Positions 35,652 to 43,676 of a stretch of 64,000 nucleotides of DNA are shown here, one piece after another. The stretch comes from Mariniplasma anaerobium (GTDB lineage Bacteria; Bacillota_I; Bacilli_A; Acholeplasmatales; Acholeplasmataceae), in assembly GCF_016865445.1 (NCBI RefSeq), contig NZ_AP024412.1, positions 1,054,001 through 1,118,000 on the forward strand, read 5' to 3'. Positions within the stretch are counted from its first letter, which is position 1. Each line of letters starts with the position of its first letter. The notes under the pieces were generated by a model that saw only the letters and a list, made by a program, of their open reading frames with translations, did no database searches and was not told the DNA's origin. The translations under genes and the position numbers were made by a program.

Positions 35652-36863
35652 CTATAGTAACAAATTCTCAAACAATTCATAATGGCTCAATGGAGACCTT
35701 TTTCCGTTTCGGATTAAATAGCAATCTTCTATCGATTCACTATGTCTGATATATCTTTTGACGATGACATCAACAAATCTTTCATCGAGTTCCATTAAGC
35801 AGCTTTTACGATCAAGTTGATCAGCTGCGATTAATGTTGAACCAGAACCACCAAATAGATCTAGAATTGTTTCATGTCTTCTGCTGGAGTTTGCGATTGC
35901 TTTTCCAACAAGCTCTAAAGGTTTCATTGTGGGATGTTCTTCACTCTTCCTAGGTTTGTTATAGTTCCAAATTGTGTCTTGAGTTCTATCATCAACAAAG
36001 AAATGAGCTGCACCTTCTCTCCAGCCATAAAGAATAGGTTCATGTCTCCAATGATAGTCTTGTCTTCCGAGTACTAATGCATTCTTTTCCCATATTATTT
36101 GTTGTGCGTACTTAAAACCCGCTTCAAGATACGATAATAAAAAATTCTTGAGTTCTGTTGCCGCATGACAAACATAGATTGCTCCACCTGGTTTTAAATT
36201 ATCATACATATTTTTATATGCATTGTATAAAAAAAGATAGAAGTTATTATCTCCCATCTTATCGTTTTTGATTTTACCAGCAGTTCCTTCATAGTCAACG
36301 TTGTAAGGTGGATCTGTAAAGACCATATCCATCGTTTGGTTATCTACTAACTTATTTACATCTTCGCTTTTTGTTGAATCTCCACACATGACTCTATGAT
36401 TCCCAAGGATATAAACATCCCCTAGTTCGCTGAATGGAACTTCTGGAATCTCATCTTCTATATCGAAATCATCATCAGAAGCATTATCTGGAAGTAATTC
36501 TTCTAATTCCTCAAATCCAAACTGAAGCATATCCATATTAATAAAGGAAAGCTCCTCTTCCAGTTTTGAAAAATCCCAAGTTGCAAGTTCAGCTGTTTTA
36601 TTATCCGCTAAGCGAAAAGCTTTGATTTGTGCCTCATTTAAATCATCTGCGATTATGCATGGCACTTCTTCTAAGCCAAGTGACACAGAAGCTTTTAAGC
36701 GTGTGTGTCCGGCTATAATGACATTATCACTTGTAATGACAATCGGAACTTTAAAACCAAACTCCTTAATTGAGTTAGCTACTGCTTTTATTGCTTCATC
36801 ATTATTTCTTGGATTGTTTTCGTACTCTTGGAGTAATGAGACTTTCTTCATCACGATATTCAT
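35652..36863 (-). CDS. ParB-domain DNA methyltransferase
   Basis: 403 residues. The N-terminal ~100 residues are a ParB/Srx-like domain (YENNPRNNDEAIKAVANSI, IIAGHTRLKASVSLG). The methyltransferase follows: motif IV TDPPYNVDYEG (about 183-193) and, after a circularly permuted order, motif I ILDLFGGSGSTLIAADQL. DPPY indicates N6-adenine or N4-cytosine methylation. Common phage enzyme, with recognition site unknown. It overlaps the HTH gene upstream by 62 bases; an ATG at 36851 is an alternative start. Confidence 0.92.
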   Translation of the reverse strand: MNIVMKKVSLLQEYENNPRNNDEAIKAVANSIKEFGFKVPIVITSDNVIIAGHTRLKASVSLGLEEVPCIIADDLNEAQIKAFRLADNKTAELATWDFSKLEEELSFINMDMLQFGFEELEELLPDNASDDDFDIEDEIPEVPFSELGDVYILGNHRVMCGDSTKSEDVNKLVDNQTMDMVFTDPPYNVDYEGTAGKIKNDKMGDNNFYLFLYNAYKNMYDNLKPGGAIYVCHAATELKNFLLSYLEAGFKYAQQIIWEKNALVLGRQDYHWRHEPILYGWREGAAHFFVDDRTQDTIWNYNKPRKSEEHPTMKPLELVGKAIANSSRRHETILDLFGGSGSTLIAADQLDRKSCLMELDERFVDVIVKRYIRHSESIEDCYLIRNGKRSPLSHYELFENLLL

Positions 36864-37323
36864 TCATCCAAACCTCCTCGCCATTTTCTATGCGCTTAGC
36901 CATAAGTTCTATTTCTACTTTCTTTTCGTTATACTCAATGCCAAACTTTGTAATGAGTAAATATTTAATTGCTGATATATCTGGTAGTGATTGTTTCTTG
37001 AACTTTGTAATTCGTTTTTTAGTTCCCGTTTTTGTTTCCTCAATCACAGTTTGTGTTTCTTCATATTCAAAACCTATTGCTCGTTGATAAATAGCGTCAA
37101 TAAGATTTTGTTTTAATTCTTCATCGCCAAATTGAAAAGCGTCATCTAATCTTTGATGCACTTTTCTCAATTTGATAATCGTTTTTTCAGAAACACCTAA
37201 GTATTCAGCAACTTGTCTTTGAGTAGCTCTTTTTGACGTCATTTCTGAGATTGCTTTTAATTTCGTCTCTAGATGTCCAGATTCTTTCCAGCGCTCATAT
37301 GTATCAAGCATTTTTCCTTTCAC
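36802..37323 (-). CDS. Phage helix-turn-helix protein (TerS-like/phBC6A51 type)
   Basis: 173 residues. An N-terminal HTH (ATQRQVAEYLGVSEKTIIKL) is followed by LIDAIYQRAIGFEYEETQTV and LPDISAIKYLLITKFG. This layout occurs in small-terminase-like HTH proteins of Firmicutes phages. As a P27-type TerS is already present by TerL, this is more likely a DNA-binding partner of the adjacent methylase block. Confidence 0.65.
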   Translation of the reverse strand: MKGKMLDTYERWKESGHLETKLKAISEMTSKRATQRQVAEYLGVSEKTIIKLRKVHQRLDDAFQFGDEELKQNLIDAIYQRAIGFEYEETQTVIEETKTGTKKRITKFKKQSLPDISAIKYLLITKFGIEYNEKKVEIELMAKRIENGEEVWMNEYRDEESLITPRVRKQSKK

Positions 37324-37395
37324 TTCAAATCACTCCAACTGTTTATAAACTAAAATAATCCACAGTTGAAATACTACAAGTATCTCTGCAAAAAC

Positions 37396-37424
37396 AAAAA
37401 AAGAACTCATTTCAATGAATTCTT
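37396..37424 (-). terminator. Terminator after the late regulator
   Basis: Inverted repeat AAGAACTCATT/AATGAATTCTT (37401-37411 with 37414-37424, one mismatch) followed by seven Ts on the minus strand. It lies about 100 bases past the ArpU-like gene. Confidence 0.7.
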
Positions 37425-37526
37425 CTTGTTTCTAGGCTGGTCTCATAGCCAGTATTCCATATGTTTACACTTTTCTTATTATAATACTATCACACCCTTG
37501 ACAGTTTCACAATTTGTCATCCCTGC

Positions 37527-37952
37527 TCAATCTTGCCTTTTTTTAGGAAGAACGATTTGTGCTAGTGCTTTTACATGCCATCGCCTTACTGTCGCTGATG
37601 AGTAGACCAGGTTTTTTGCAATTTCACTCCAGCTTAACCAATCGATATACCGATAGATCAGAAGCATTTTTAATTTCGAATCTTCGAGTTGATCAATCAC
37701 ACAAATGATCTCTCCTTTAATGTTTGGAAGCTTTCTTTTCATTTGTGTAATCAGTTGTTCGTTTTCCAATGTTTTTTGTATCCATTTTTCAAATGGTGCC
37801 TTTAAGCTTTTTGTACCATCTACACGTATCTGATCAAAGCTTATTCCAGGAATCGAGTTTGCTAACCGTATGAATTCCTCTGTTTCTTCTTGCATCAGTT
37901 TAATCTTTTGTTTTGTGTAGTAGTATCTGCTCAGGTAATCTCTTACTTGCAT
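37527..37952 (-). CDS. ArpU/RinA-type late transcription regulator (DUF1492-like)
   Basis: 141 residues. N-terminal coiled helices and a C-terminal sigma-70 region-4-like HTH: LLIYRYIDWLSWSEIAKNL followed by YSSATVRRWHVKALAQ. Proteins of this size and fold just before the packaging genes activate late transcription in phages of Gram-positive bacteria. A Ser-Ala-Thr recognition helix is visible. Confidence 0.8.
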   Translation of the reverse strand: MQVRDYLSRYYYTKQKIKLMQEETEEFIRLANSIPGISFDQIRVDGTKSLKAPFEKWIQKTLENEQLITQMKRKLPNIKGEIICVIDQLEDSKLKMLLIYRYIDWLSWSEIAKNLVYSSATVRRWHVKALAQIVLPKKRQD

Positions 37953-38084
37953 CTCTATTCCTCCTTGATTTTACTTAACACATTAATTTTTATAATCATT
38001 CTACAAAGCAAGTAAAAACTGTAATTGTTTACCAGTATAAATCCAAGTTTCTATGGATATCTGTTTTAACTCACTTTTTATAGG

Positions 38085-38227
38085 GTGGTGTTATACATTT
38101 CATGAAATCCTTGTTTCCTCATAAAAATGCTTGTTCAATACCATGCACTAAGGCATATGTTTTCGCATGGTCATTACTATGAAATATCTCTCATATCACT
38201 GACATTCACATCTATTAGTGACACCAC
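38085..38227. repeat. Nested inverted repeats in the gap before the late regulator
   Basis: The 279-base gap 37953-38231 holds no gene. Three 7-base complementarities nest in order: GTGGTGT/ACACCAC (38085/38221), ATTTCAT/ATGAAAT (38097/38179) and ACCATGC/GCATGGT (38140/38165). It could fold into one long structure or serve as binding sites. ATTTCATGAAAT at 38097-38108 is also a palindrome by itself. Confidence 0.4.
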
Positions 38228-38231
38228 ATTT

Positions 38232-39023
38232 TTAAGAATTAAGTAGTGATTTAAATAGATCTTCTAATGATGTGTTACTATGTTGTTTTGTTAAGATTTC
38301 TAAATTATTGGTTATTGACGTTTCAAAAAATTTATAACGATCATCAATCTTCGTATTTGATCTTGATGCATAATTGCACAAGTACCTGACTGCCCTATAT
38401 AACAAATCCCCATCATAACTATGTAATAGGTCTTCAAAGAGTTCATTGTATTTATAGATGTCTAAGGAGTACTCATTAATATAGCGGTATTCGATCAAAC
38501 AACTTGTTAGGTAATGTTTTTTAGGCGCATGTTCATTGATGTCTTTAATCCTTCGCTCTTGTATCTTTTGTTTCTTTGGTTTCTTCTGTTGGTCTTTTTT
38601 TACTTCTTCAATGATTTCATTGGGAGTTTCTGGTTCATCTATTAACCAATACTTCGATAAATCTTGATTTTTACGACTTCTTGTCGCTACTAGGAACCTC
38701 TTTTGGATGCCTTTGGAAGTAATGATGTTTTGATTTAATAGATCCTTATCAATCAAATCAATGTAAGCTAAATATAAAATGATTTCTTGGAGTTTATTTT
38801 TTCCATTGATGTATTTCCCACCAATACCATTAAGAAGAATATAAGAGAGATCTGTTGTGGATGCTTCAAGGTAATAGCCATTCATAAAAACATTAGTGAG
38901 CACAAGTAAATAAGACATAAACCCGAGCGGTCCATACCGATGCATCAGTTTAATGATTTTTGCATCACTAAAGATATTGACATCTAAATTGAAGAAATCT
39001 AATCCAAGACTACTTTTTGACAT
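38232..39023 (-). CDS. DUF4373 / Lin1244-like phage replication-associated protein
   Basis: 263 residues. The N-terminal ~130 residues (GLDFFNLDVNIFSDAKIIKL, YGPLGFMSYLLVLTNVF) match the Lin1244/Lin1753 N-terminal domain found in phage replisome-organiser-like proteins. A Lys-rich linker (QQKKPKKQKIQERR) leads to a helical C-terminus. No separate replicative helicase is seen in the prophage, so it probably loads the host helicase. Confidence 0.7.
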   Translation of the reverse strand: MSKSSLGLDFFNLDVNIFSDAKIIKLMHRYGPLGFMSYLLVLTNVFMNGYYLEASTTDLSYILLNGIGGKYINGKNKLQEIILYLAYIDLIDKDLLNQNIITSKGIQKRFLVATRSRKNQDLSKYWLIDEPETPNEIIEEVKKDQQKKPKKQKIQERRIKDINEHAPKKHYLTSCLIEYRYINEYSLDIYKYNELFEDLLHSYDGDLLYRAVRYLCNYASRSNTKIDDRYKFFETSITNNLEILTKQHSNTSLEDLFKSLLNS

Positions 39024-39216
39024 AACGTGGATACTCCACTTCTGATAACTGTTTTAAGAAATCATCAATTTGTTTTTTTGAGAAACGCCATTTATTAGCA
39101 ATTTTGACTCCATTAAGTTTACCTATACTAATGTAGGTGTAAATTGTTCTTGGTGTGACACGTAAACTAATAGCAACCTCATTAATTGTATAATGAGTGA
39201 TATCTTCTTTTGTCAT
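39010..39216 (-). CDS. Excisionase-like small HTH protein
   Basis: 68 residues, a MerR/excisionase-type winged helix: YTINEVAISLRVTPRTIYTY and KIANKWRFSKKQIDDFLKQ. It overlaps the integrase stop by 4 bases and the DUF4373 start by 14 bases. Probably the directionality factor for the tyrosine recombinase. Confidence 0.8.
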   Translation of the reverse strand: MTKEDITHYTINEVAISLRVTPRTIYTYISIGKLNGVKIANKWRFSKKQIDDFLKQLSEVEYPRYVKK

Positions 39217-40163
39217 TTGTTTTCCTCCTCCTCTTCATCAAATAGATAATTATTGATACGAAACTCTGAATCATCGTTGATGCGGTTGATGTTATGCGCA
39301 TAAATCAAAGTCGTTTCGATATTCTTGTGTCTTAATAGTTGTTGAGTGGATTCTAGTGTTCCACCCGCTTGTAGATTTAAATAAGCAGTTGTATGTCTTA
39401 ACGAATGCGGTGTATGTTTTGCATTATAGATACCAGCTTCTTTCATCAAAATCGTAATAAACCTTCTTAATGTATTTGATGATAACTGCTGGCAACTAGA
39501 TGTTTCTCCATGAGTAACAAACAAATACCTGGAATTATCTCTTCTACGGTTTAGATAATCATTTAACGCATCGGTTACTTCTGCAGATAACTTTACAAAG
39601 GTATCTGCACCATCTTTTCCTTTACCGTGGACATATAGAATCGAATACTTAAAGAGCTTCGATAGGTCTGCTTTTGTTGCTCTTACAACTTCGATAGAAC
39701 GAACACCTGTAATAATCATCAAAAGAATAATTGCATAATTACGATAGCCTCTTATATCGGTTTTACTTTGTTTAGCAACTTCTATCAGTTTAAGGGCTTG
39801 TTCTTTATTAAGAGGTTCTTTCTTGTAATTACGATCAATCTTTGCGCCTTTTATTTTCTCTGCAATATTAAACTGATAAACATCCTCAAATTCATACTGT
39901 CTTTGATTGACTTTCAACCATTGATAAAAATTTCGGATGACTACGATTTGTTTTTGGATTGTATTGGCTCTTAATCCTTCTTCCCACATTTGTTCTCTGT
40001 AATCAATGATGTCAGAACGCTTTGCGTATTGGATGTTATGCCTTTTTAAATAGCGAACATAACGTAGTAGTAAAGCCTTATAGCTATTGACACTATTCTT
40101 CTTGATATCTAGGTTTTCACAAAACAGTTCGATCAACGGTTCTAAAGGATGGGCTTTAATCAT
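39213..40163 (-). CDS. Tyrosine recombinase (XerC/D-like integrase)
   Basis: 316 residues. SAM-like core-binding domain 1-105, then the catalytic residues R155 (TGVRSIEV), K181, H253 and R256 (HSLRHT), H279 and nucleophile Y288 (TTLIYAH). Complete and intact. Overlaps the XRE gene by 8 bases. A short XerC/D-like protein of this kind, co-transcribed with a regulator, may act as integrase or as dimer-resolution enzyme. Confidence 0.92.
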   Translation of the reverse strand: MIKAHPLEPLIELFCENLDIKKNSVNSYKALLLRYVRYLKRHNIQYAKRSDIIDYREQMWEEGLRANTIQKQIVVIRNFYQWLKVNQRQYEFEDVYQFNIAEKIKGAKIDRNYKKEPLNKEQALKLIEVAKQSKTDIRGYRNYAIILLMIITGVRSIEVVRATKADLSKLFKYSILYVHGKGKDGADTFVKLSAEVTDALNDYLNRRRDNSRYLFVTHGETSSCQQLSSNTLRRFITILMKEAGIYNAKHTPHSLRHTTAYLNLQAGGTLESTQQLLRHKNIETTLIYAHNINRINDDSEFRINNYLFDEEEEENK

Positions 40164-40425
40164 TCAATTGGTCCTCTAGATATTTTTCTTCTAAATTGTA
40201 CAAATCTTGTAGATCAATTGATAGTAAGGTCGCAAACTTATACGCAGTCTTTAAGGATAACCTTTGTCCTTTTCTACCGTTTTCAATCATTTCATAATAA
40301 TTTCTACTCATTTCAATCATCTCAGACACTTGCAACATCGTGTATTGATTCTTTTTTCTGAAGTTATATAGATATTTTCTTTGCATTGAACTGTAGTGAA
40401 ATGCTTTTATCTTTCCTTTATCCAT
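40156..40425 (-). CDS. XRE-family helix-turn-helix regulator
   Basis: 89 residues: YNFRKKNQYTMLQVSEMIEM is the HTH entry, NYYEMIENGRKGQRLSLKTA the recognition helix, and IDLQDLYNLEE the family tail. It heads the XRE-integrase-excisionase-DUF4373 operon. A 20-bp perfect palindrome 43 bases upstream is its likely operator. Confidence 0.85.
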   Translation of the reverse strand: MDKGKIKAFHYSSMQRKYLYNFRKKNQYTMLQVSEMIEMSRNYYEMIENGRKGQRLSLKTAYKFATLLSIDLQDLYNLEEKYLEDQLND

Positions 40426-40468
40426 TTATCTTTTACTTCACTTCCCTTTACTTTATAGATTTTTAGCT

Positions 40469-40488
40469 TCAAAATTGGCCAATTTTGA
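40469..40488. promoter_or_regulatory. Operator-like 20-bp palindrome
   Basis: TCAAAATTGGCCAATTTTGA is a perfect palindrome. Its TTGGCC could double as a -35 for the XRE gene with TATAAA 19 bases further. Likely binding site for one of the two XRE regulators. Confidence 0.55.
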
Positions 40489-41000
40489 TAGTTGTAACAA
40501 ACACAAAAAGTTGATTTTCATCAACTCGTTCTTAGCGATTGGGAATTGTTTACGCCATATCAAACTTATTGTTGATGATATATAAACACCATCAAACACA
40601 ACCTTGAACACAGTATGTGACATTCCACACACGGGACGTAATTTTGGTGAAAATCGTCTTGGTGAAATATCGAAGTATTTTATAAGTTTGATTGGATTTC
40701 TCCAACCTCATAGCACGAGAATGACTCTTTGCATAAGCCAATTCTATCAATACATTTATAATTTTCTTTGAGAAAATATTTATACCAAAATCATGCTACA
40801 TATGGCAAAGTGAAGTCAACATGGTTTGGACCTATAAATCTTGTAATTTTCATATCTATGCATATGCAATTCATAAGAACAACCTATTCTATTCAATGAG
40901 AATTTGTTGCGTGATAAATTTGGTAAATTTAAAATATATACTTTATTTCACTCCATATGTAATGATTTTAAAATTATATAAAAATAATTATTAGCCAAAT

Positions 41001-41048
41001 CATTAACATTTAATGTATAATATTTTTATCTTTGCCAACTATAGGAGG
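41001..41048 (+). promoter_or_regulatory. Promoter, operator and ribosome-binding site of the plus-strand regulator
   Basis: TATAAT at 41016-41021 is an exact -10. It is abutted by the inverted repeat CATTAA-CAT-TTAATG (41001-41015), a possible autoregulatory operator. AGGAGG at 41043-41048 sits 7 bases before the ATG at 41056 and decides the start over an in-frame ATG at 41032. Confidence 0.55.
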
Positions 41049-41055
41049 TAAAATA

Positions 41056-41802
41056 ATGAAAAATAAATATCCAAAAATTGGAAGAGTGATGAGAGAAAGA
41101 GCTGGGTATACACAAGGTTTCTTAGTTACACTATTGGGTAATAAATATAGTATCTCATCCATCCGAAATTATGAGATTGGTGAGCGAGATGCTCCCGTAT
41201 CCTATCTGTTAGATTTATCCAATTTATATCGCTGTACATTACCTGATTTGTTTGATGAAGAGAAAACGTATTATATGTATTCAAATATTGATATGCTGAA
41301 CTACTCATATGTAAATCACGAATCAAAGATTGAAAAACCTATTGTTAAATTTGCCTATAGTTATGAACGAAATATCCATACAGATAAATATGATTACTTA
41401 TACTATTTACTGACTGCAGATGATTTAACACTAAACCTTCCAATGGGAACAAGGTTGCTTGTTCAAATGAAGGGCAAAGAAATGATTGATGTTAACTACA
41501 AAGAAAGAATCTATCTGATCTCTGTTGATAAGGAATCACATCCTGATTACGACTATGAGAAAAACTTCCATATTAATCCACACTTTAAAACAACTGAAAC
41601 AAAACAATTTTTCACTAAAGCAAAGCTAGTTAAAGACCTACCAAACAAAACCGTCATGTATTATGATGGTAAAATAGTACGCTGTATGAACTATCGAAAA
41701 TTTAAAAATATGATCGATGGTGTTGTACACAAATATATTTTTGATGAAAATATTGATGAATTTGCATTAATGCCATCTAAGGATGGTTTTATTCTTCAAT
41801 AA
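41056..41802 (+). CDS. XRE-family regulator with large C-terminal domain (phage repressor)
   Basis: 248 residues from the ATG at 41056. HTH in the first 65 residues (GRVMRERAGYTQGFLVTLLG, SISSIRNYEIGER). The C-terminal ~130 residues contain NLPMGTRLLVQMKGKEM, reminiscent of the S24/LexA-type beta domain, but I see no clear Ser-Lys catalytic pair. Transcribed away from the lytic genes and toward the serine recombinases, as expected for a CI-like repressor. Confidence 0.75.
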   Translation: MKNKYPKIGRVMRERAGYTQGFLVTLLGNKYSISSIRNYEIGERDAPVSYLLDLSNLYRCTLPDLFDEEKTYYMYSNIDMLNYSYVNHESKIEKPIVKFAYSYERNIHTDKYDYLYYLLTADDLTLNLPMGTRLLVQMKGKEMIDVNYKERIYLISVDKESHPDYDYEKNFHINPHFKTTETKQFFTKAKLVKDLPNKTVMYYDGKIVRCMNYRKFKNMIDGVVHKYIFDENIDEFALMPSKDGFILQ

Positions 41803-41832
41803 GCTATGATATACTAACGTTGGTGAAAATCG

Positions 41833-41882
41833 AAAACGGGACATGTTCTCTCTTAATTTAGAGGATATATCTCGTTTTTTTT
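41833..41882 (+). terminator. Terminator after the repressor gene
   Basis: Imperfect stem AAACGGGACA/TATCTCGTTT around an inner CTCT/AGAG pairing, followed by eight Ts (41875-41882). It separates the regulator from the recombinases. Confidence 0.65.
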
Positions 41883-41978
41883 GTATTTATTGAAATAGGT
41901 CCCTTTAGATTGGACTATAGACTTGATAAATAACTTCTTAGAGGTAATATACACAGTAACAAAAGGAGGTTTTCACCA

Positions 41979-43676
41979 ATGAACACATATGTAGAAGTCA
42001 TTGAACCAAAGATTCAGTATAAAGATGAAAAAACAAATGAAATAAACGTCAAAAGGAAAGTTGCTGCTTACGCTCGTGTATCGACTGATGAAACCGATCA
42101 GTTAAACAGTTATCAAGTCCAAATCAAAGAATTCACAGAACGGATTAAAAACAATCCGGAATGGGAATTCGCAGGTATGTTTTCTGATGAAGGCATAACA
42201 GGAACTAATATGAAGAAGCGAATTGGCATGCAAAAAATGCTAGATGCTGCAAGAAATGGTGACATTGATATGATTATCACCAAATCAATCTCACGGCTTG
42301 CGAGAAACACAGTAGACATGCTTACCGTGATTAAAGAAATGCGAGAAATCAAAGTTGAGATCTACTTTGAAAAAGAAAACATCAGTAGTGCTGATCCAAA
42401 GATTGATTTCATCTTAACCATCATGTCTTCGATTGCCCAAGAGGAATCCAGAAACATCAGCGAGAATACCAAATGGGGATTTCGCAAACGCTTTGCACAA
42501 GGTCAGTTAATGATGACCACAACCCATTTCTTAGGATACGACAAAGATGATGAAGGTCAATTAATCATTAACCAGGAACAAGCAATAACCGTTAAATACA
42601 TCTTCAATCAATATTTAAATGGTATGGGTATTAGCAAACTTGCTAGACACTTAACTGAAAAAGGATATAAGAATGGTCGAGGTGTAGTCACTTGGTATTC
42701 TGATACTGTAAAAGAGATTTTACGAAATGAGAAATATGCTGGAGATTTAATGCTTCAAAAAACCGTAACAGTTGATTATCTTTCTCATAAAACAATTGCC
42801 AATGATGGACATGCAACAAAATACTATATCAAAGATAATCATGATGCCATCATTGACAGAGAAACTTTTGATATCGTGCAAACGATGATTCATGCAAGAG
42901 ACATCATCTTAGCCAATGATAACAAGGAGCGATTCAAGCATCTCGCCCAAAAACCTATCAAAGGACTTGTCTACTGTAGTAGATGCAAACGCATGTACCG
43001 TTCTAAAATGCACAACTCAGGAACGACATTCAAAAAAAGCATGCTGAAATGTCATACCGATAGAAACAATCCGCATAACTGTGATAATCCTTCTATTCAT
43101 GAGCCGTTAGTAGAACGTGCAACACTCCATCTCATCAAAGAGCTAACCAAGACAGAAGAGATGCAACAATCGCTTTTTGCTTTTATGGAAAAATCACTAC
43201 AACAAATTAATTCTCATGAACCATTGAAAAAACTCAAAGAAAAAAGTATTGATCTAGCCAATGAACTCAAAAAACACGTTAGAAGTAAAATTCGTTCAGG
43301 AATGTCTGATGAGGAATACGACAGAATCTACAGTGAAATCGAAGGTGAACTAGAACAATGTGAAATTGACATCGTAAATCTTAGAAATGAAATCAACCGA
43401 GAACTACTAACTAGAAGACGATTATATGCGTTAACGAACTTTATTGAATCCAACTATGAAGATAAACGCATCATCAAGAGCTTCTTTGGAATGATTCTTG
43501 TCGATGGCAAAAATCACCTAAAATATATCTTAGATGACACGTTTTCAATTATCGATGATTTACATGAAAAAATAGATATTATTAACAAATGCAAGCCCTT
43601 CATAAAGGGCAAATATTATGATGAGACAACAAATAATACAGTAACCTATGAGGTAATTAAATATGAAGGACATTAA
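41979..43676 (+). CDS. Large serine recombinase 1
   Basis: 565 residues. Resolvase domain with catalytic Ser35 (AYARVSTDETD), conserved SISRLARNTVDML and IMSSIAQEESRNISENTKWG. The recombinase domain follows (YSDTVKEILRNEKYAGDLML), then a zinc beta-ribbon (LVYCSRCKRMY..., two further Cys) and a coiled coil. SD AAAGGAGG nine bases before the ATG. Typical phage or element integrase that acts on short att sites. Confidence 0.93.
   Translation: MNTYVEVIEPKIQYKDEKTNEINVKRKVAAYARVSTDETDQLNSYQVQIKEFTERIKNNPEWEFAGMFSDEGITGTNMKKRIGMQKMLDAARNGDIDMIITKSISRLARNTVDMLTVIKEMREIKVEIYFEKENISSADPKIDFILTIMSSIAQEESRNISENTKWGFRKRFAQGQLMMTTTHFLGYDKDDEGQLIINQEQAITVKYIFNQYLNGMGISKLARHLTEKGYKNGRGVVTWYSDTVKEILRNEKYAGDLMLQKTVTVDYLSHKTIANDGHATKYYIKDNHDAIIDRETFDIVQTMIHARDIILANDNKERFKHLAQKPIKGLVYCSRCKRMYRSKMHNSGTTFKKSMLKCHTDRNNPHNCDNPSIHEPLVERATLHLIKELTKTEEMQQSLFAFMEKSLQQINSHEPLKKLKEKSIDLANELKKHVRSKIRSGMSDEEYDRIYSEIEGELEQCEIDIVNLRNEINRELLTRRRLYALTNFIESNYEDKRIIKSFFGMILVDGKNHLKYILDDTFSIIDDLHEKIDIINKCKPFIKGKYYDETTNNTVTYEVIKYEGH

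Larger units (their letters stand above)
40426..41055. other. Divergent regulatory region of the prophage
   Basis: No gene seen. It contains a 20-bp palindrome (40469-40488), a hairpin AGTTGAT/ATCAACT followed by Ts on the minus strand (40509-40526, with no minus-strand gene upstream of it), two TTGGTGAAA repeats (40644 and 40659), and the promoter of the plus-strand regulator. It looks like the lysogeny/lysis switch. Confidence 0.5.

Noticed and set aside
36802-37323. HTH protein as the terminase small subunit
   Set aside because: It is far from TerL, and a P27-type protein directly before TerL fits better; kept only as a TerS-like HTH protein.
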